From contig NZ_JASEFJ010000015.1 of assembly GCF_030019085.1 (NCBI RefSeq), forward strand, positions 1 through 46,954: a stretch of DNA of 46,954 bases. Direction: 5' to 3'. Positions within the stretch are counted from its first letter, which is position 1. The number at the start of each line of letters is the position of its first letter. Made by a program: the position numbers and the translations under genes. The notes under the pieces were generated by a model. The model searched no databases. It worked only from the letters and a program-made list of their open reading frames with translations, and was not told the DNA's origin. Positions 16,812 to 25,330 of this stretch are shown in pieces. Source of the DNA: Methanoculleus sp. (GTDB lineage Archaea; Halobacteriota; Methanomicrobia; Methanomicrobiales; Methanoculleaceae).

Positions 16812-17688
16812 ACCGTATACGATACGGTATCCACAGATAGTGGCGGTGGCCGACGATACTGGTGGAGAGGTAGAACTCGTCGAGTTCTTCGACTGCATCG
16901 GCGGTGCGATGTGGGTAAAGCGGCACTACGCCAGAAGCCCGCTCGTCCGTTCTGTCCGCACCGTGGGAGCGACCACCCGCTATATCCTATCAACCGGGAG
17001 CGCCGATCTTGCCCTGCAGGGTTCAACCTTTCCGGCCGGTATTGCCGCAGTCAGCGTCGACAAGGATGAGATCTCCATCACCTACCGTGGTCTCGGCGGT
17101 GGGGGCGTCGGGGCGTCAATCTGCCGCGCCGGAGCAGGCGGGGTCATCCGCTGTGTGAGCGACCCTGCAGGCGGCGGCCGACTTGCGGGCTCGACTATCT
17201 GGCTCCCCAGGCGCGAACGGGTGATCATAGGGATCGACGACACCGACACAGCAGAAGAAGGCGCAACCTGGACGCTGACACACAACATCGCCCGTGCCGT
17301 CGAGGACGAGCGTTCCCGCTACCTCTCACACACCATAGTACAATTATACCCTGTCCCCTACCGGACCAAGAACTGTGTCGCCATCGCCTGCGAGTTTGCA
17401 ACCTCCGACCCCTCCGGCCTCGTCAGGTGCTACCGTGATTACCTGGAAGACTACACGCTCTCCGATGAGACCGGGATGGCGGTCTGGCGCGGATTCGACC
17501 CTTCACCGCTTGAGGAGTTCGGTTGCCGAGTAAAACGGGGCGAGGTCCCGGCGGATGACCTTGCCGCCATCGATGACAGGCGCCTCTCAATCGTCATGGA
17601 CGGTCGGGGGGCGATCGGGGCGGTGGCGGCGATCCCGTTTGCCACACGATACGAGGAGGCGCTGGCGCTATGGAATGGAAGCACCTGA
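16795..17688 (+). CDS. Methanogenesis marker protein 11
   Basis: This 297-residue protein matches what I recall of marker 11, a family found across methanogens with no assigned reaction. Its start region is YPQIVAVADDTGGEVELVEF, then CIGGAMWVKRHYARSPLVRS and the glycine-rich RGLGGGGVGASICRAGAGG. The TiaS-like IGIDDTDT motif is at 145-152, followed by AEEGATWT, and VPYRTKNCVAI comes after. The ATG at 16795 has GGAGGCGGCAGG before it. It overlaps the genes on both sides (17 and 19 bases), so it is in the same transcript as aksA-aksF, which ties the family to coenzyme B synthesis by context only. Confidence 0.8.
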   Translation: MERLSEPYTIRYPQIVAVADDTGGEVELVEFFDCIGGAMWVKRHYARSPLVRSVRTVGATTRYILSTGSADLALQGSTFPAGIAAVSVDKDEISITYRGLGGGGVGASICRAGAGGVIRCVSDPAGGGRLAGSTIWLPRRERVIIGIDDTDTAEEGATWTLTHNIARAVEDERSRYLSHTIVQLYPVPYRTKNCVAIACEFATSDPSGLVRCYRDYLEDYTLSDETGMAVWRGFDPSPLEEFGCRVKRGEVPADDLAAIDDRRLSIVMDGRGAIGAVAAIPFATRYEEALALWNGST

Positions 17689-18641
17689 AAGCCAGGGTGC
17701 TTGAGACCGGCGCAGTCCGCCTCTCCGGCGAACCCGCAGATGAATACATCTCCCGCTCCGCTGCCGGTCCTTCGGCCGGGTCGTCAGGGTCGATCTTCTT
17801 TACCACCGGCGGTGGCCGGAGGGTCAGGGCAGGAACGGATGATGCAAGCCCCATCGAGGTCGTTCACCGTGGAGGTGGGGAGGCCACCCTGATCATCGAC
17901 GGCGAGGTCATCTCCGGCCGGCTCGAACCCCCTGCCCTCCACTGCCCCCGCCAGGCCTACATCACGGTCAGCGGGACGTGCATATTCCATTGCCGCTACT
18001 GCACGGTGCCGGGTCTAGCGGGACAGCGAAAGACCATCGATGAGATCGTCCGGATGGTAAAAGACGTTGCAGACAGGGTTGACGCCATCGCCATCACAAG
18101 TGGCGTTGCTTCCTCGATCGAGGAGGAGGAAGCCTATACCCTGGAGGTCGTAGCGGCGCTCCGCTCGTCTGGCATTCCCATCGGGGTATCAATATACCCA
18201 ACCCCTAGAACGCCGGCACGCCTCCATGCCCTGGGCGTCGTCGAGGTGAAGTTCAACCTTGAGGCGGCAACCCCGGAACTCTTCGCGAAGATGTGCCCGG
18301 GGCTATCCTGGGAGGCGATCCGGGATGCGCTTACATCTTCTGTCGAACTCTTCGGGCCCGGCAGGGTCTACTCGAACATCATCGTCGGGCTCGGCGAGAC
18401 CGATGACGACCTTGAACGGTTGATGAAAGACCTCGCCGGGAGCGGGGTCGTCCCGATCCTCCGGCCGCTCACCCCGGCGGCATCGCTCGCCGACCAGCCT
18501 CGCCCCTCCGCTGAACGGTTGCTCTCACTTGCCGTGATTCACGAAAGGATCCTCCGGGAGGCCGGGCTCGATCCCCGGAGGGCTCTAACCATGTGTGCGG
18601 CATGCACCGGCTGCGACCTGGTGCCGGGGAGGGATACATGA
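17670..18641 (+). CDS. Radical SAM protein of unknown substrate
   Basis: The motif CIFHCRYC gives Cys104, Cys108 and Cys111, the three ligands of the radical SAM [4Fe-4S] cluster. Downstream are the SAM-barrel strands AIAITSGVASSIEEEE and VKFNLEAATPELFAKMCPG. The C-terminus ends with Cys309-X2-Cys312-X2-Cys315 (MCAACTGCDL), which may hold an auxiliary cluster. At 323 residues it is shorter than the Mcr arginine methylase MMP10 and lacks the MMP10 start, so I do not call it that. A GAGGAGG site precedes the ATG. Its last 4 bases are the ATGA shared with the TPP gene, so the two are translationally coupled. Confidence 0.8.
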   Translation: MEWKHLKARVLETGAVRLSGEPADEYISRSAAGPSAGSSGSIFFTTGGGRRVRAGTDDASPIEVVHRGGGEATLIIDGEVISGRLEPPALHCPRQAYITVSGTCIFHCRYCTVPGLAGQRKTIDEIVRMVKDVADRVDAIAITSGVASSIEEEEAYTLEVVAALRSSGIPIGVSIYPTPRTPARLHALGVVEVKFNLEAATPELFAKMCPGLSWEAIRDALTSSVELFGPGRVYSNIIVGLGETDDDLERLMKDLAGSGVVPILRPLTPAASLADQPRPSAERLLSLAVIHERILREAGLDPRRALTMCAACTGCDLVPGRDT

Positions 18642-19882
18642 GGGGCGCAAAAGCGCTTGCCAGTGCCGTGTCTCAGGCCGCTGACCGGTTTTACACCGTC
18701 CCGGGCTACCCCGTATCTGAGGTTGCCGCCCTGACGGGAGCGGTCATCACCGTCAACGAGAAGGTGGCGCTCGAGTACGCCCTGGGCGACTCACTCTCCG
18801 GGAGGAGGGCTGCCGTGATCGTCAAGCACGTCGGACTCAACGCCTGTGTCGACCCGCTGGTGCACGCAACCGCCCAGGGGCTCAGGGCTGGTGTCGTGAT
18901 CGTTGTCGGCGACGATATCCACGTCAGCGGATCGGACGTCGGTGGCGACTCCCGGTATTACGGGGAGGTTTCATGGGCCCCGGTGTTCGAACCTGACAGC
19001 GAGACGCTCGGACCTGCCGTGGAGGCGGCGTTTGAGGCATCGGAGACCTTCGCCCGGGTGGCCATACTCAGGGTCACCCCCGATCTTCTGGAGGCTGACG
19101 TCTCAGAGCCCTTCATCCAGCGGAATGACCTGGAGGGAAGCCTGGCTGACCCTGATCTCACGATGGCTGGCCGGGCAGAGGCCGCTGACCGGCGGACTGC
19201 TGCGATGTTTGCCTGGGCACGATCGTCGCCGCTGAACAGGTTCCGTCCTGTCATCGCCTACCCACCCCCGACGGATGCGGATGTGCCCGCCTCATTCCCC
19301 GAAGAGAGGGGTCGCCCCTTCCTCCGGGAGCACCGTCTCCTCGCCCCTCCAGACGTTAGGGTGGAGCCGCAGCGGTTCTCAAGCCGCGGGTTCTCGCGAA
19401 CTTTCTGCAGAGACTGCCCGTTTCATCCGGCTCTCCGTATCCTTCAAGAGCGCGGGATGCGGGTGGTCTGCGACGCCGGGTGTAGCATCCTGGCGATGAA
19501 CCCGCCCTACCGCATCGGTGTTGCCACCTACGGTCTCGGTTCGTCGATAGCCGTCGCGGCGACCGGGCCAGGGGTAGCGCTCGTCGGGGATTACGCGCTC
19601 CTGCATTCGGGGCTAAACGCCCTCATCGATGTCTACGAAAGTGGACTTCCGCTCCTCTGTATCGTATTTGCGAACAGACGGATGGGGATGACCGGCGGTC
19701 ACCCCATCCCCGAGATCCTTCGCTACATCGCCTGGGCAGAACCGGTTGTCTGCGCTGCCGATGACGCGACGGCGCTTCGCCGCGCACTCGTCCTCCCGGA
19801 GGACGGTCCCCGGACGGTGGTGATCGAAGGTGTCTGCCCGGAAGGTGGACGACATGTTACCATGGAATATCGAGATCTGTGA
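18638..19882 (+). CDS. Thiamine-pyrophosphate enzyme, IorA-like, without ferredoxin domain
   Basis: The 414 residues resemble the alpha subunit of indolepyruvate:ferredoxin oxidoreductase. The N-terminal half has VNEKVALEYALGDSLSGRRA, where Glu41 or Glu46 could activate TPP. The middle has TFCRDCPFHPAL and VVCDAGCSIL (Cys257, 260, 278, 282). The C-terminal TPP-binding segment runs from GDYALLHSGLNAL (317-329) to ANRRMGMTGGHP (345-356). True IorA proteins carry a C-terminal two-cluster ferredoxin domain and an IorB partner; both are missing here. With aksA-aksF next to it, a non-oxidative 2-oxoacid decarboxylase acting on 2-oxosuberate is an attractive but unproven idea. Confidence 0.75.
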   Translation: MRGAKALASAVSQAADRFYTVPGYPVSEVAALTGAVITVNEKVALEYALGDSLSGRRAAVIVKHVGLNACVDPLVHATAQGLRAGVVIVVGDDIHVSGSDVGGDSRYYGEVSWAPVFEPDSETLGPAVEAAFEASETFARVAILRVTPDLLEADVSEPFIQRNDLEGSLADPDLTMAGRAEAADRRTAAMFAWARSSPLNRFRPVIAYPPPTDADVPASFPEERGRPFLREHRLLAPPDVRVEPQRFSSRGFSRTFCRDCPFHPALRILQERGMRVVCDAGCSILAMNPPYRIGVATYGLGSSIAVAATGPGVALVGDYALLHSGLNALIDVYESGLPLLCIVFANRRMGMTGGHPIPEILRYIAWAEPVVCAADDATALRRALVLPEDGPRTVVIEGVCPEGGRHVTMEYRDL

Positions 19883-20984
19883 TGTTACGCTGCGAGACGG
19901 GGAACAGACTCCTGGCGTCTCGTTTACCTGTGATGAGAAGATGGCAATCGCGCAATCGCTCGACGAGATCGGCGTGGAAGTGATCGAGGCCGGGTTCCCC
20001 GTCGTCTCCCGGGCGGAGAAAGAATGTGTCGCGGCCGTCGCCAGAAGTGGCCTGGATGCCCGGATCTGCTGCCTGGCACGGGCGCTAAAACCCGATGTCG
20101 AGGCGGCGCTCGACTGCGACGTGGATATGGTCAGTATCTTTGTCGCGATCTCCGACCTCCATGTCCGGCACAAGTACCACAAGCCACGGGAGGCGGTGAT
20201 CGAGGATGCCCTTAATATGGTGGAGTTCGCCGCCGACCATGGAGTGCAGATCCGGCTTGCTGCCGAAGACGCCTCACGGACTGACCCGGAGATTCTTATT
20301 GATATGTACCGCAGGGGGATCGAGCGCGGCGCCACTCTCGTCAGTTTCGCCGATACCGTCGGCTGCCTCACCCCGCTCGAAACCCACTCCGTTGTCTCCA
20401 GGATCCTGGATGCCGGGCCCTTCCCGCTCTGTGTCCACTGCCACAACGACCTCGGGTTTGCAGCGGCAAACACCATCACCGCCGCGGCCGCCGGGGCGTT
20501 CCAGCTCCACACCACCGTGAACGGCATCGGTGAGCGTGCCGGGAACGCAGCGCTCGAACAGGTGCTCGTTGCCCTGCACTTTAAAGGTGGGGTCGAGCGC
20601 TACGACCTCTCCCGATTGCAGGAGATCTCCAGGCTGGTCGCACGATGCTCTGGCATAACGCCGGAACGGATGCACCCGATCGTCGGCGAGAACGCGTTTG
20701 CCCACGAAAGCGGGATCCATATCGCCGCGATCCTCTGTGACCCGGCGACCTACGAGTATGTACCTCCCGAACTGGTGGGCAGTGAACGCCGATTCGTGCT
20801 CGGGAAACATAGCGGGAGAAAGGCGCTCGAACACGTTGCAAAGGCTTACGGGTTTGAACTCTCCGATGATGAAGCCACCTGGGTTCTCGAGCAGGTCAAG
20901 CAGAAGAGCGAGGGGAAATGTTGTGTCACCCGCGAGGTTCTCTGCGACCTCCTGCGGCAGGTAAGAGAGGGGGGCGGCCGGTGA
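19854..20984 (+). CDS. aksA: Homocitrate synthase family protein, coenzyme B pathway
   Basis: AksA condenses acetyl-CoA with 2-oxoglutarate and then with its longer homologues, starting the chain extension to 2-oxosuberate for coenzyme B. The 376 residues show the alpha-isopropylmalate/homocitrate synthase hallmarks: DVTLRDGEQTPGVSF, VCVHCHNDLGFA and TTVNGIGERAGNAALEQVLV, then HESGIHIAAIL and LGKHSGRKAL. The ATG at 19854 (GGTGG before it) is chosen over a GTG at 19830. The family cannot separate AksA from LeuA or CimA by motif alone; the adjacent aksD, aksE and aksF decide it. It overlaps the TPP gene by 29 bases. Confidence 0.85.
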   Translation: MLPWNIEICDVTLRDGEQTPGVSFTCDEKMAIAQSLDEIGVEVIEAGFPVVSRAEKECVAAVARSGLDARICCLARALKPDVEAALDCDVDMVSIFVAISDLHVRHKYHKPREAVIEDALNMVEFAADHGVQIRLAAEDASRTDPEILIDMYRRGIERGATLVSFADTVGCLTPLETHSVVSRILDAGPFPLCVHCHNDLGFAAANTITAAAAGAFQLHTTVNGIGERAGNAALEQVLVALHFKGGVERYDLSRLQEISRLVARCSGITPERMHPIVGENAFAHESGIHIAAILCDPATYEYVPPELVGSERRFVLGKHSGRKALEHVAKAYGFELSDDEATWVLEQVKQKSEGKCCVTREVLCDLLRQVREGGGR

Positions 20985-22192
20985 GCACACTATCGGAACG
21001 GATACTTGGCGCACCGGCGGGGGCATACGTCGACCGCGATGTCGATCTCGCCTTCGCCCACGACGGCACCGGCGTCCTTACCCGGGAGGCGCTCCACGAG
21101 ATGGGGGTGGAACAGCTCCCCCACCCCGAACGTCTCCGCCTGATCTTCGACCACATCGTCCCGGCCAACACGGGGACCACAGCGACGCTCCAGGCCGAAC
21201 TCCGGGCGTATGCACGGGTTTCCGGGATACCGCTCTCGGATGTCGGAGAGGGGATCTGCCACCAGGTGATGAGCGAAGGCCTTGTTCGACCGGGGATGAT
21301 CGTCGTCGGGGCCGACTCTCATACCTGCACCGCGGGCGCCTTTGGAGCGTTCGCCACGGGGGTTGGCGCGACCGATATGGCGGCGATCTGGGCATCGGGC
21401 GGCACCTGGTTCCGCGTCCCCGAGACGATCGCGGTCAACCTCTCCGGCAACCTCTCCGGCGCCGCGGAGCCAAAAGACCTGGCACTTACCTACGTCGCCC
21501 GACTGGGGATGGAAGGCGCGACCTACCGGGCGCTGGAGTTCGTCGGCGAGGGGGTAAGAGGGATCTCGATGGACGGGCGGTTGACACTCTGCAACATGGC
21601 AGTCGAGACGGGGGCGAAGACCGGGATGTTCTACGCCGACGATCTCACCCTCCGCTACCTTGCTGGCTACGGGGTTAAAGCCTCATCACAGGTCGTGGAG
21701 GACTGCCGCTACGAGCGTACTCTAGATCTCGATCTCGATGATATCGTCCCTCTCGTCGCCGTCCCGCACCGGGTGGACACCGTCCTTGAGGCTGAAGAGG
21801 TCGCTGGAACACACCTCGACCAGGTCTTCGTTGGTACGTGCACAAACGGCCGCTACGAGGATCTGGAGCGGTTTGCCCGTATCGTCCGCGGTAAGAAGGT
21901 GGCCGTCCGCACCCTGGTATTCCCTGCATCGCGTGCGGTGCTTTCGCGGGCGATCGAGAGAGGCATCCTCGCCGATATAGTGAATGCTGGCTGCGCGGTC
22001 GGCCCACCAGGGTGCGGTCCGTGCCTCGGGGCACATGCAGGGGTGCTCGGGGAAGGGGAGGTCTGTCTCTCCACCGCCAACAGGAACTTCAAGAATCGGA
22101 TGGGCGTGGGCGGCAAGATCTACCTCTCGTCGGTCGCAACGGCCGCCGCAAGCGCGCTCGCCGGCGAGATAGCCGTCCCGGAGGTGGCCTGA
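20981..22192 (+). CDS. aksD: Homoaconitase large subunit
   Basis: This is the [4Fe-4S] subunit of the hydrolyase that isomerises homocitrate and its longer homologues. The 403 residues show VVGADSHTCTAGAFGAFATG, VGTCTNGRYEDL and NAGCAVGPPGCGPCLGAHAG, which contain the three cluster cysteines, and STANRNFKNRMG near the C-terminus. The GTG start at 20981 overlaps the aksA stop in GTGA. Leucine-pathway LeuC is very similar; the homoaconitase role is assigned from the partner subunit, whose substrate loop reads YLRT. Confidence 0.87.
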   Translation: MSTLSERILGAPAGAYVDRDVDLAFAHDGTGVLTREALHEMGVEQLPHPERLRLIFDHIVPANTGTTATLQAELRAYARVSGIPLSDVGEGICHQVMSEGLVRPGMIVVGADSHTCTAGAFGAFATGVGATDMAAIWASGGTWFRVPETIAVNLSGNLSGAAEPKDLALTYVARLGMEGATYRALEFVGEGVRGISMDGRLTLCNMAVETGAKTGMFYADDLTLRYLAGYGVKASSQVVEDCRYERTLDLDLDDIVPLVAVPHRVDTVLEAEEVAGTHLDQVFVGTCTNGRYEDLERFARIVRGKKVAVRTLVFPASRAVLSRAIERGILADIVNAGCAVGPPGCGPCLGAHAGVLGEGEVCLSTANRNFKNRMGVGGKIYLSSVATAAASALAGEIAVPEVA

Positions 22193-22662
22193 TGCAGGGA
22201 GCAGGACCTGCGGTCTGCCTCGGGAACGATATCGACACAGATCTCATCATCGCGGGCCGCTACCTCCGGACGAAAGACCGTTCGGTCTGGGCGGAGCATG
22301 TCTTTGAGGACCTGGATCCAACGCTTGCAGGCCGTCTCCCCGGTTCGGTCATCGTCGCCGGGCGGAACATGGGTTGCGGGTCGTCCAGGGAACAGGCGGT
22401 GATCGCCCTGCGCGAGGCCGGGGTGGTCGGGGTCGTTGCGGAATCGTTTGCCCGCATCTTCTTTCGTAACGCCATCAACGTTGGTCTGCCGGTGATCGAG
22501 GCGAGGGTTCCCTGCACCGATGGTGCCCGGGTCGCCTTCGACCTGGAAGAGGGGTGGGTGGAGGCGGACGGAAAACGCTACCCCGCTCGCCCGCTCTCGG
22601 AGAGGATGCTTGCCATCCTCCGGGCCGGCGGACTGGTAGATTTCTGGAGGGCGTCCAGATGA
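22192..22662 (+). CDS. aksE: Homoaconitase small subunit
   Basis: The 156-residue swivelling subunit pairs with AksD. It has the signatures GNDIDTDLIIAGRYLRT and GRNMGCGSSREQAVIALREA. The loop YLRT at residues 24-27 is the sequence reported for methanogen homoaconitase, where isopropylmalate isomerase has YLVY or YLVM, so this is direct support for the coenzyme B assignment. The ATG shares one base with the aksD stop (TGATG). Confidence 0.88.
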   Translation: MQGAGPAVCLGNDIDTDLIIAGRYLRTKDRSVWAEHVFEDLDPTLAGRLPGSVIVAGRNMGCGSSREQAVIALREAGVVGVVAESFARIFFRNAINVGLPVIEARVPCTDGARVAFDLEEGWVEADGKRYPARPLSERMLAILRAGGLVDFWRASR

Positions 22663-23486
22663 TATTTCCACCACACTGCAAGTTTGTAGGGGTTGCAAAC
22701 GGCACCCCCTGTGGGAGGGATAAGGCCTACTTCCTCACACGCTACATCGTCCGTGAGACCCCGGAGGGCACAGAGGTCGTCGAGGTCAAGACCGATACAG
22801 AATATACCGGGCTGCTGCGGACGGTGCTCTCCAGCCGTGTGCTTGCCGCCGGTGATGAGGTCTACCATTACCCGGAACCCGTGAACGTCCAGGACCGAAC
22901 TTTCCTTGTGACCGAGGCTATGAGGTCAGGCTACCGGTGTACCATATTTTCCGGTTACGGCGAGCAGACCACGTTTGTCATCGACCCGGACCTCTCAAGT
23001 TTCCTTCGCATCCACGTCTACGACATCACACCGCCACGGCCCCACCTCTCGGCCACGCTCACCGACCTCGAGAGAACCGGGGTCTTCGGCGACCTCGAGG
23101 TGGTCTTCGAGCACCATGTCCGTGACATCAGGGAGATCGGCGCCGATGTCTACCCCTGCCGTGCGGCCGGGTTCCCGCGCACAATTGACGCTGACCGACT
23201 CCGCCCCGGCGACCGCGTCGCGGCGTGCATGACCGGACGTGAACTGATAAAGGAGTGTTACGATGACTCTGTGATCCTGGTGGATAACATCTGCCCGCTC
23301 GAGGCTGTGAAGGCCGAACCATTCATCGCCCGGTGTTGCCGGAGCGAGCGGGCTGGTGTCGGCCTCCGGAACGGCCTTCTCGGTGCGGTTGTCCACTGGG
23401 GTGCGTCGGCATGGGATATGGTGGAGGCCGTGAGACTGGTTGCAACCACATGGAGGAGAGGGGATGACAGAGGTAGCGGTTGTTGA
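22659..23486 (+). CDS. Unrecognised 275-residue protein inside the aks operon
   Basis: I do not recognise a named family. The protein has no signal peptide or membrane segment and looks like a soluble alpha-beta protein. It starts MIFPPHCKFVGVANGTPCG and holds nine cysteines, including CRAAGFP, ACMTG, ECYDDSV and FIARCCRSERAGVGLRNGLL. Its C-terminal part HWGASAWDMVEAVRLVATTW is helix-like. It is joined to aksE by ATGA and overlaps aksF by 23 bases, so its product is made along with the chain-extension enzymes. That placement suggests a role in coenzyme B synthesis, but no reaction can be read from the sequence. Confidence 0.8.
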   Translation: MIFPPHCKFVGVANGTPCGRDKAYFLTRYIVRETPEGTEVVEVKTDTEYTGLLRTVLSSRVLAAGDEVYHYPEPVNVQDRTFLVTEAMRSGYRCTIFSGYGEQTTFVIDPDLSSFLRIHVYDITPPRPHLSATLTDLERTGVFGDLEVVFEHHVRDIREIGADVYPCRAAGFPRTIDADRLRPGDRVAACMTGRELIKECYDDSVILVDNICPLEAVKAEPFIARCCRSERAGVGLRNGLLGAVVHWGASAWDMVEAVRLVATTWRRGDDRGSGC

Positions 23487-24432
23487 GGGCGACGGTATAG
23501 GGCACGAGGTCGTCCCGATCGCCCGCGAGATCCTCGCAGCCTTGCGCCCGGATCTCGAGTTCTTCGATGTCGAGGTGGGTTACGGCCGCTGGGAGCGGAC
23601 GGGGAGTGCCTGTGACGAGGAGACGATCGCCGACCTGAAGTCGGCGGACGCCATCCTCTTTGGCGCCATCACAACGCCGCCCGACCCTGGCTACAGGAGC
23701 GTTCTTCTGCAGATCCGCCGGGCTCTCGACCTCTACGCAAACGTCCGCCCGATACGGGGTGAAGGGGTCGATATCGTCATAGTGCGGGAGAACACCGAGG
23801 GTCTCTACTCGGGGATCGAGTGGACCGAACCCGATCGTGCCTGCACCGTCCGGGTCGTATCCCGCCGGGGGAGCGAGCGGATTGCCCGCTACGCCTGCAA
23901 CCTTGCGAAGTCCCGCCGCCACCTCACCATCGGCAACAAGGCAAACGTCCTGAAGTCGGACTGTCTGTTTGTCGATATCTGCACCAGGGAGGCTGCCAGG
24001 GCTGGGGTTCCCTGCACGGCGCGTTTCATCGACGCGCTCTCCCTTGACATCCTGATGCACCCGGAGCGCTACGACGTGGTTGTAACGACCAACATCTTCG
24101 GCGACATCCTCTCCGATACCGCAGCCTACCTGGTGGGCGGGCTTGGTATGCTCCCTAGCGCCAATATAGGGGAGCGGCACGCACTCTTTGAACCCGTCCA
24201 TGGGAGCGCCCCCGATATAGCTGGACAGGATACAGCAAACCCCATTGCAGCGATCAGGAGCGCGGCGATGCTCCTTGCCCATATAGGCGATCCGGAATCG
24301 GCGGCGGTCATCGAGGCGGCCGTTGATAGGGTGCTTGACGCTGGCATCCGGACGCGCGATCTGGGCGGTAACGCCGGTACCCGGGAGTTCGGGGCGGCGG
24401 TGCTCAGGGAAGTTCTGCGTGGGAAGGCCTAA
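23464..24432 (+). CDS. aksF: Homoisocitrate dehydrogenase family protein, coenzyme B pathway
   Basis: AksF oxidatively decarboxylates homoisocitrate and its longer homologues, closing each round of 2-oxoacid elongation. The 322 residues fit the isocitrate/isopropylmalate dehydrogenase family: [13 protein letters not shown], the substrate loop [27 protein letters not shown], the divalent-metal strand [15 protein letters not shown], and [18 protein letters not shown] for NAD binding. The ATG at 23464 follows GGAGAGGGG. A LeuB assignment is possible in principle; the aksA-aksD-aksE context favours AksF. Confidence 0.87.
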   Translation: MTEVAVVEGDGIGHEVVPIAREILAALRPDLEFFDVEVGYGRWERTGSACDEETIADLKSADAILFGAITTPPDPGYRSVLLQIRRALDLYANVRPIRGEGVDIVIVRENTEGLYSGIEWTEPDRACTVRVVSRRGSERIARYACNLAKSRRHLTIGNKANVLKSDCLFVDICTREAARAGVPCTARFIDALSLDILMHPERYDVVVTTNIFGDILSDTAAYLVGGLGMLPSANIGERHALFEPVHGSAPDIAGQDTANPIAAIRSAAMLLAHIGDPESAAVIEAAVDRVLDAGIRTRDLGGNAGTREFGAAVLREVLRGKA

Positions 24433-24458
24433 ACGCTCAAGGGTTGAGAGACTACGGT

Positions 24459-25307
24459 ATGGTGCTGGTTGGATGCCACATCTCCATCGCCGGGTCGATC
24501 GATCGTGCGGTCGACCGTGCCCGCGATGCGGGTTGTGACACGTTTCAGATCTTCTCCCGGAACCCGAGAGGCTGGAGGGCTAAGGACCTCGATGTGGACG
24601 TGGTCGACGCGTTCCGGGCGGCGGTGAGGTCATCGGGGCTCGGCCCGGTATTTGACCACATGCCCTACCTCCCGAACCTGGCCTCACCCGACGATGCCAT
24701 TTATGAGAAGTCGGTCGCTGCGCTTGCCGGTGAGCTCAGGCGGTGTGCTTTTCTCGGTATACCCTATCTTGTGACCCACCTTGGACACCACCGCGGCGCC
24801 GGGATCGAAGAAGGACGGGAACGGGTCATCGCCGCGATCAACCGTGCGTTTGATGAAACCGGGGATGCGGGGGTGATGCTCCTCCTCGAGAACACCGCCG
24901 GGGAGAAGAACAGCGTTGGGACGAGGATCGAGGATCTCGCGCTGATATATGATGGGCTGGATGATAGGGGAGAGTTCGGGATCTGTTTTGATACCTGTCA
25001 CGCGTTTGGCGCAGGCTACGACCTCCGGACCGCGGAGGGGGTCGATGCCGTCGTTGCAGAGATCGATGAACGAATCGACCTGGACAACCTCTATCTCATC
25101 CATCTCAACGACAGCAAGGGGGATCTCGGGAGCGGACTTGACCGACACGAGCATATCGGCCTTGGATCCATAGGAGAGGATGGGTTTCGGGGGATCCTCC
25201 GCAACCCGGAGATCCGACGTCTTCCCCTGATCTGCGAGACGCCGGTCGACGCCAGGCGGGACGATGCCGGGAACATCGCAAAAGTCCGCGAACTTGCCGG
25301 GGATTGA
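24459..25307 (+). CDS. nfo: Endonuclease IV (AP endonuclease)
   Basis: Endonuclease IV nicks DNA 5' of abasic sites using three metal ions. The 282 residues form a TIM-barrel with the family motifs: VGCHISIAGSIDRAVDRA, DTFQIFSRNPRGW, THLGHHRGAG, LENTAGEKNSVGT, GICFDTCHAFGAGYD and LNDSKGDLGSGLDRHEHIG. The ATG at 24459 leaves 26 bases after aksF. A TTG at 24444 is an alternative. It has no evident link with coenzyme B, but lies in the same direction and close enough to share the transcript. Confidence 0.93.
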   Translation: MVLVGCHISIAGSIDRAVDRARDAGCDTFQIFSRNPRGWRAKDLDVDVVDAFRAAVRSSGLGPVFDHMPYLPNLASPDDAIYEKSVAALAGELRRCAFLGIPYLVTHLGHHRGAGIEEGRERVIAAINRAFDETGDAGVMLLLENTAGEKNSVGTRIEDLALIYDGLDDRGEFGICFDTCHAFGAGYDLRTAEGVDAVVAEIDERIDLDNLYLIHLNDSKGDLGSGLDRHEHIGLGSIGEDGFRGILRNPEIRRLPLICETPVDARRDDAGNIAKVRELAGD

Positions 25308-25330
25308 GCACCAGTAGAGAGGTGGCCTGT

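Noticed and set aside
17670-18641. MMP10, the Mcr arginine methyltransferase
   Set aside because: MMP10 is longer and has a different cysteine pattern at its N-terminus. Here CIFHCRYC is near residue 104.
23323-24282. 319-codon frame on the minus strand opposite aksF
   Set aside because: The forward frame shows intact dehydrogenase motifs throughout. The reverse frame has none.
19854-24432. Leucine pathway (leuA, leuC, leuD, leuB) instead of aks
   Set aside because: The small isomerase subunit has YLRT, not YLVY or YLVM, in its substrate loop. Linkage with MMP11 also favours coenzyme B. Some uncertainty remains for each single gene.
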